NCBI GenBank assembly: GCA_024278415.1
Contig: JAJRTI010000641.1
Location: forward strand, 1 to 5,425
DNA length: 5,425 nucleotides
Source of the DNA: Planctomycetota bacterium
Lineage (GTDB): Bacteria > Planctomycetota > Brocadiia > JAJRTI01
Reading direction: 5' to 3'
This document shows positions 5,392-5,425 of the stretch, piece by piece; positions within the stretch are counted from its first letter, which is position 1; every line of letters begins with the position of its first letter. The notes below the pieces were generated by a model, which saw nothing but the letters and a program-made list of their open reading frames with translations, was not told the DNA's origin and searched no databases. The translations under genes and the position numbers were made by a program.

Positions 5392-5425
5392 CCCAGGGTT
5401 CGCGAGCGAAGCTCGCAACCCTGGG
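5392..5425. repeat. Long hairpin at the right edge, CCCAGGGTT...AACCCTGGG
   Basis: CCCAGGGTT (5392-5400) plus GCGAGC (5402-5407) pair with GCTCGC (5411-5416) plus AACCCTGGG (5417-5425). This gives a 15-bp stem with one bulged C (5401) and a GAA loop. It runs to the last base of the window and may be longer. Together with 5365-5381 it resembles the palindromic intergenic repeats that litter some planctomycete and related genomes; that comparison is from memory and unverified. Confidence 0.75.

Noticed and set aside
5233..5418. 61-codon minus-strand open frame across the right-edge hairpins
   Set aside because: Its N-terminal half is a translation of the palindromic repeat and its end overlaps the methylase 5' end in another frame. 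Such frames are often annotated over repeats and I see no protein evidence.

Overview
This is a GC-rich bacterial window in which every convincing gene lies on the minus strand. From high to low coordinate the order is: a small N4/N6-type DNA methylase (5284-4526); a 330-base hairpin-rich gap; a large secreted multidomain glycoside hydrolase whose frame is broken by one amber codon (4192-4001 plus 3997-1010); a small membrane protein starting inside the hydrolase stop codon (1013-516); and a promoter followed by the start of an RsbW-type anti-sigma kinase that runs off the left edge (293-1).

The organism cannot be named from the sequence. GC-rich DNA, a large secreted clan-A-like glycosidase with CBM9-like and jelly-roll-like modules, a partner-switching regulator, and short palindromic repeats built on CCGCAGGG/CCCTGCGG and CCCAACGGG would suit a polysaccharide-degrading environmental bacterium of the Planctomycetota/PVC or Armatimonadota type. 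That placement is a low-confidence inference.

The main anomaly is the hydrolase. Two open stretches lie in the same frame, separated only by TAG at 4001-4003. A paralogous domain later in the same protein shows that the sequence continues across the stop, and the TAG aligns with a tyrosine codon. Just upstream, the predicted signal peptide has no in-frame ATG nearby. A well-placed ATG with a Shine-Dalgarno (4223) is one base out of frame, and would be in frame if an AAA run were one A shorter. The gene is therefore either decaying, carries sequence errors, or is recoded at TAG.

The gap between methylase and hydrolase (4193-4525) holds at least four hairpins, including a perfect 23-bp inverted repeat with an AAC loop. 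A 12-bp direct repeat flanks the cluster, and each copy contains a ribosome binding site and an ATG. This looks like insertion of repeat DNA into the hydrolase start region, which may have disturbed its translation. The right edge carries two more hairpins, one with the same CCCAACGGG apex, so the window shows parts of at least two palindromic repeat elements.

The hydrolase and membrane gene appear translationally coupled. The methylase stop lies 24 bases before an ATG with a good ribosome binding site, so the three may once have formed one transcript. The anti-sigma gene has its own predicted promoter and is probably a separate unit.
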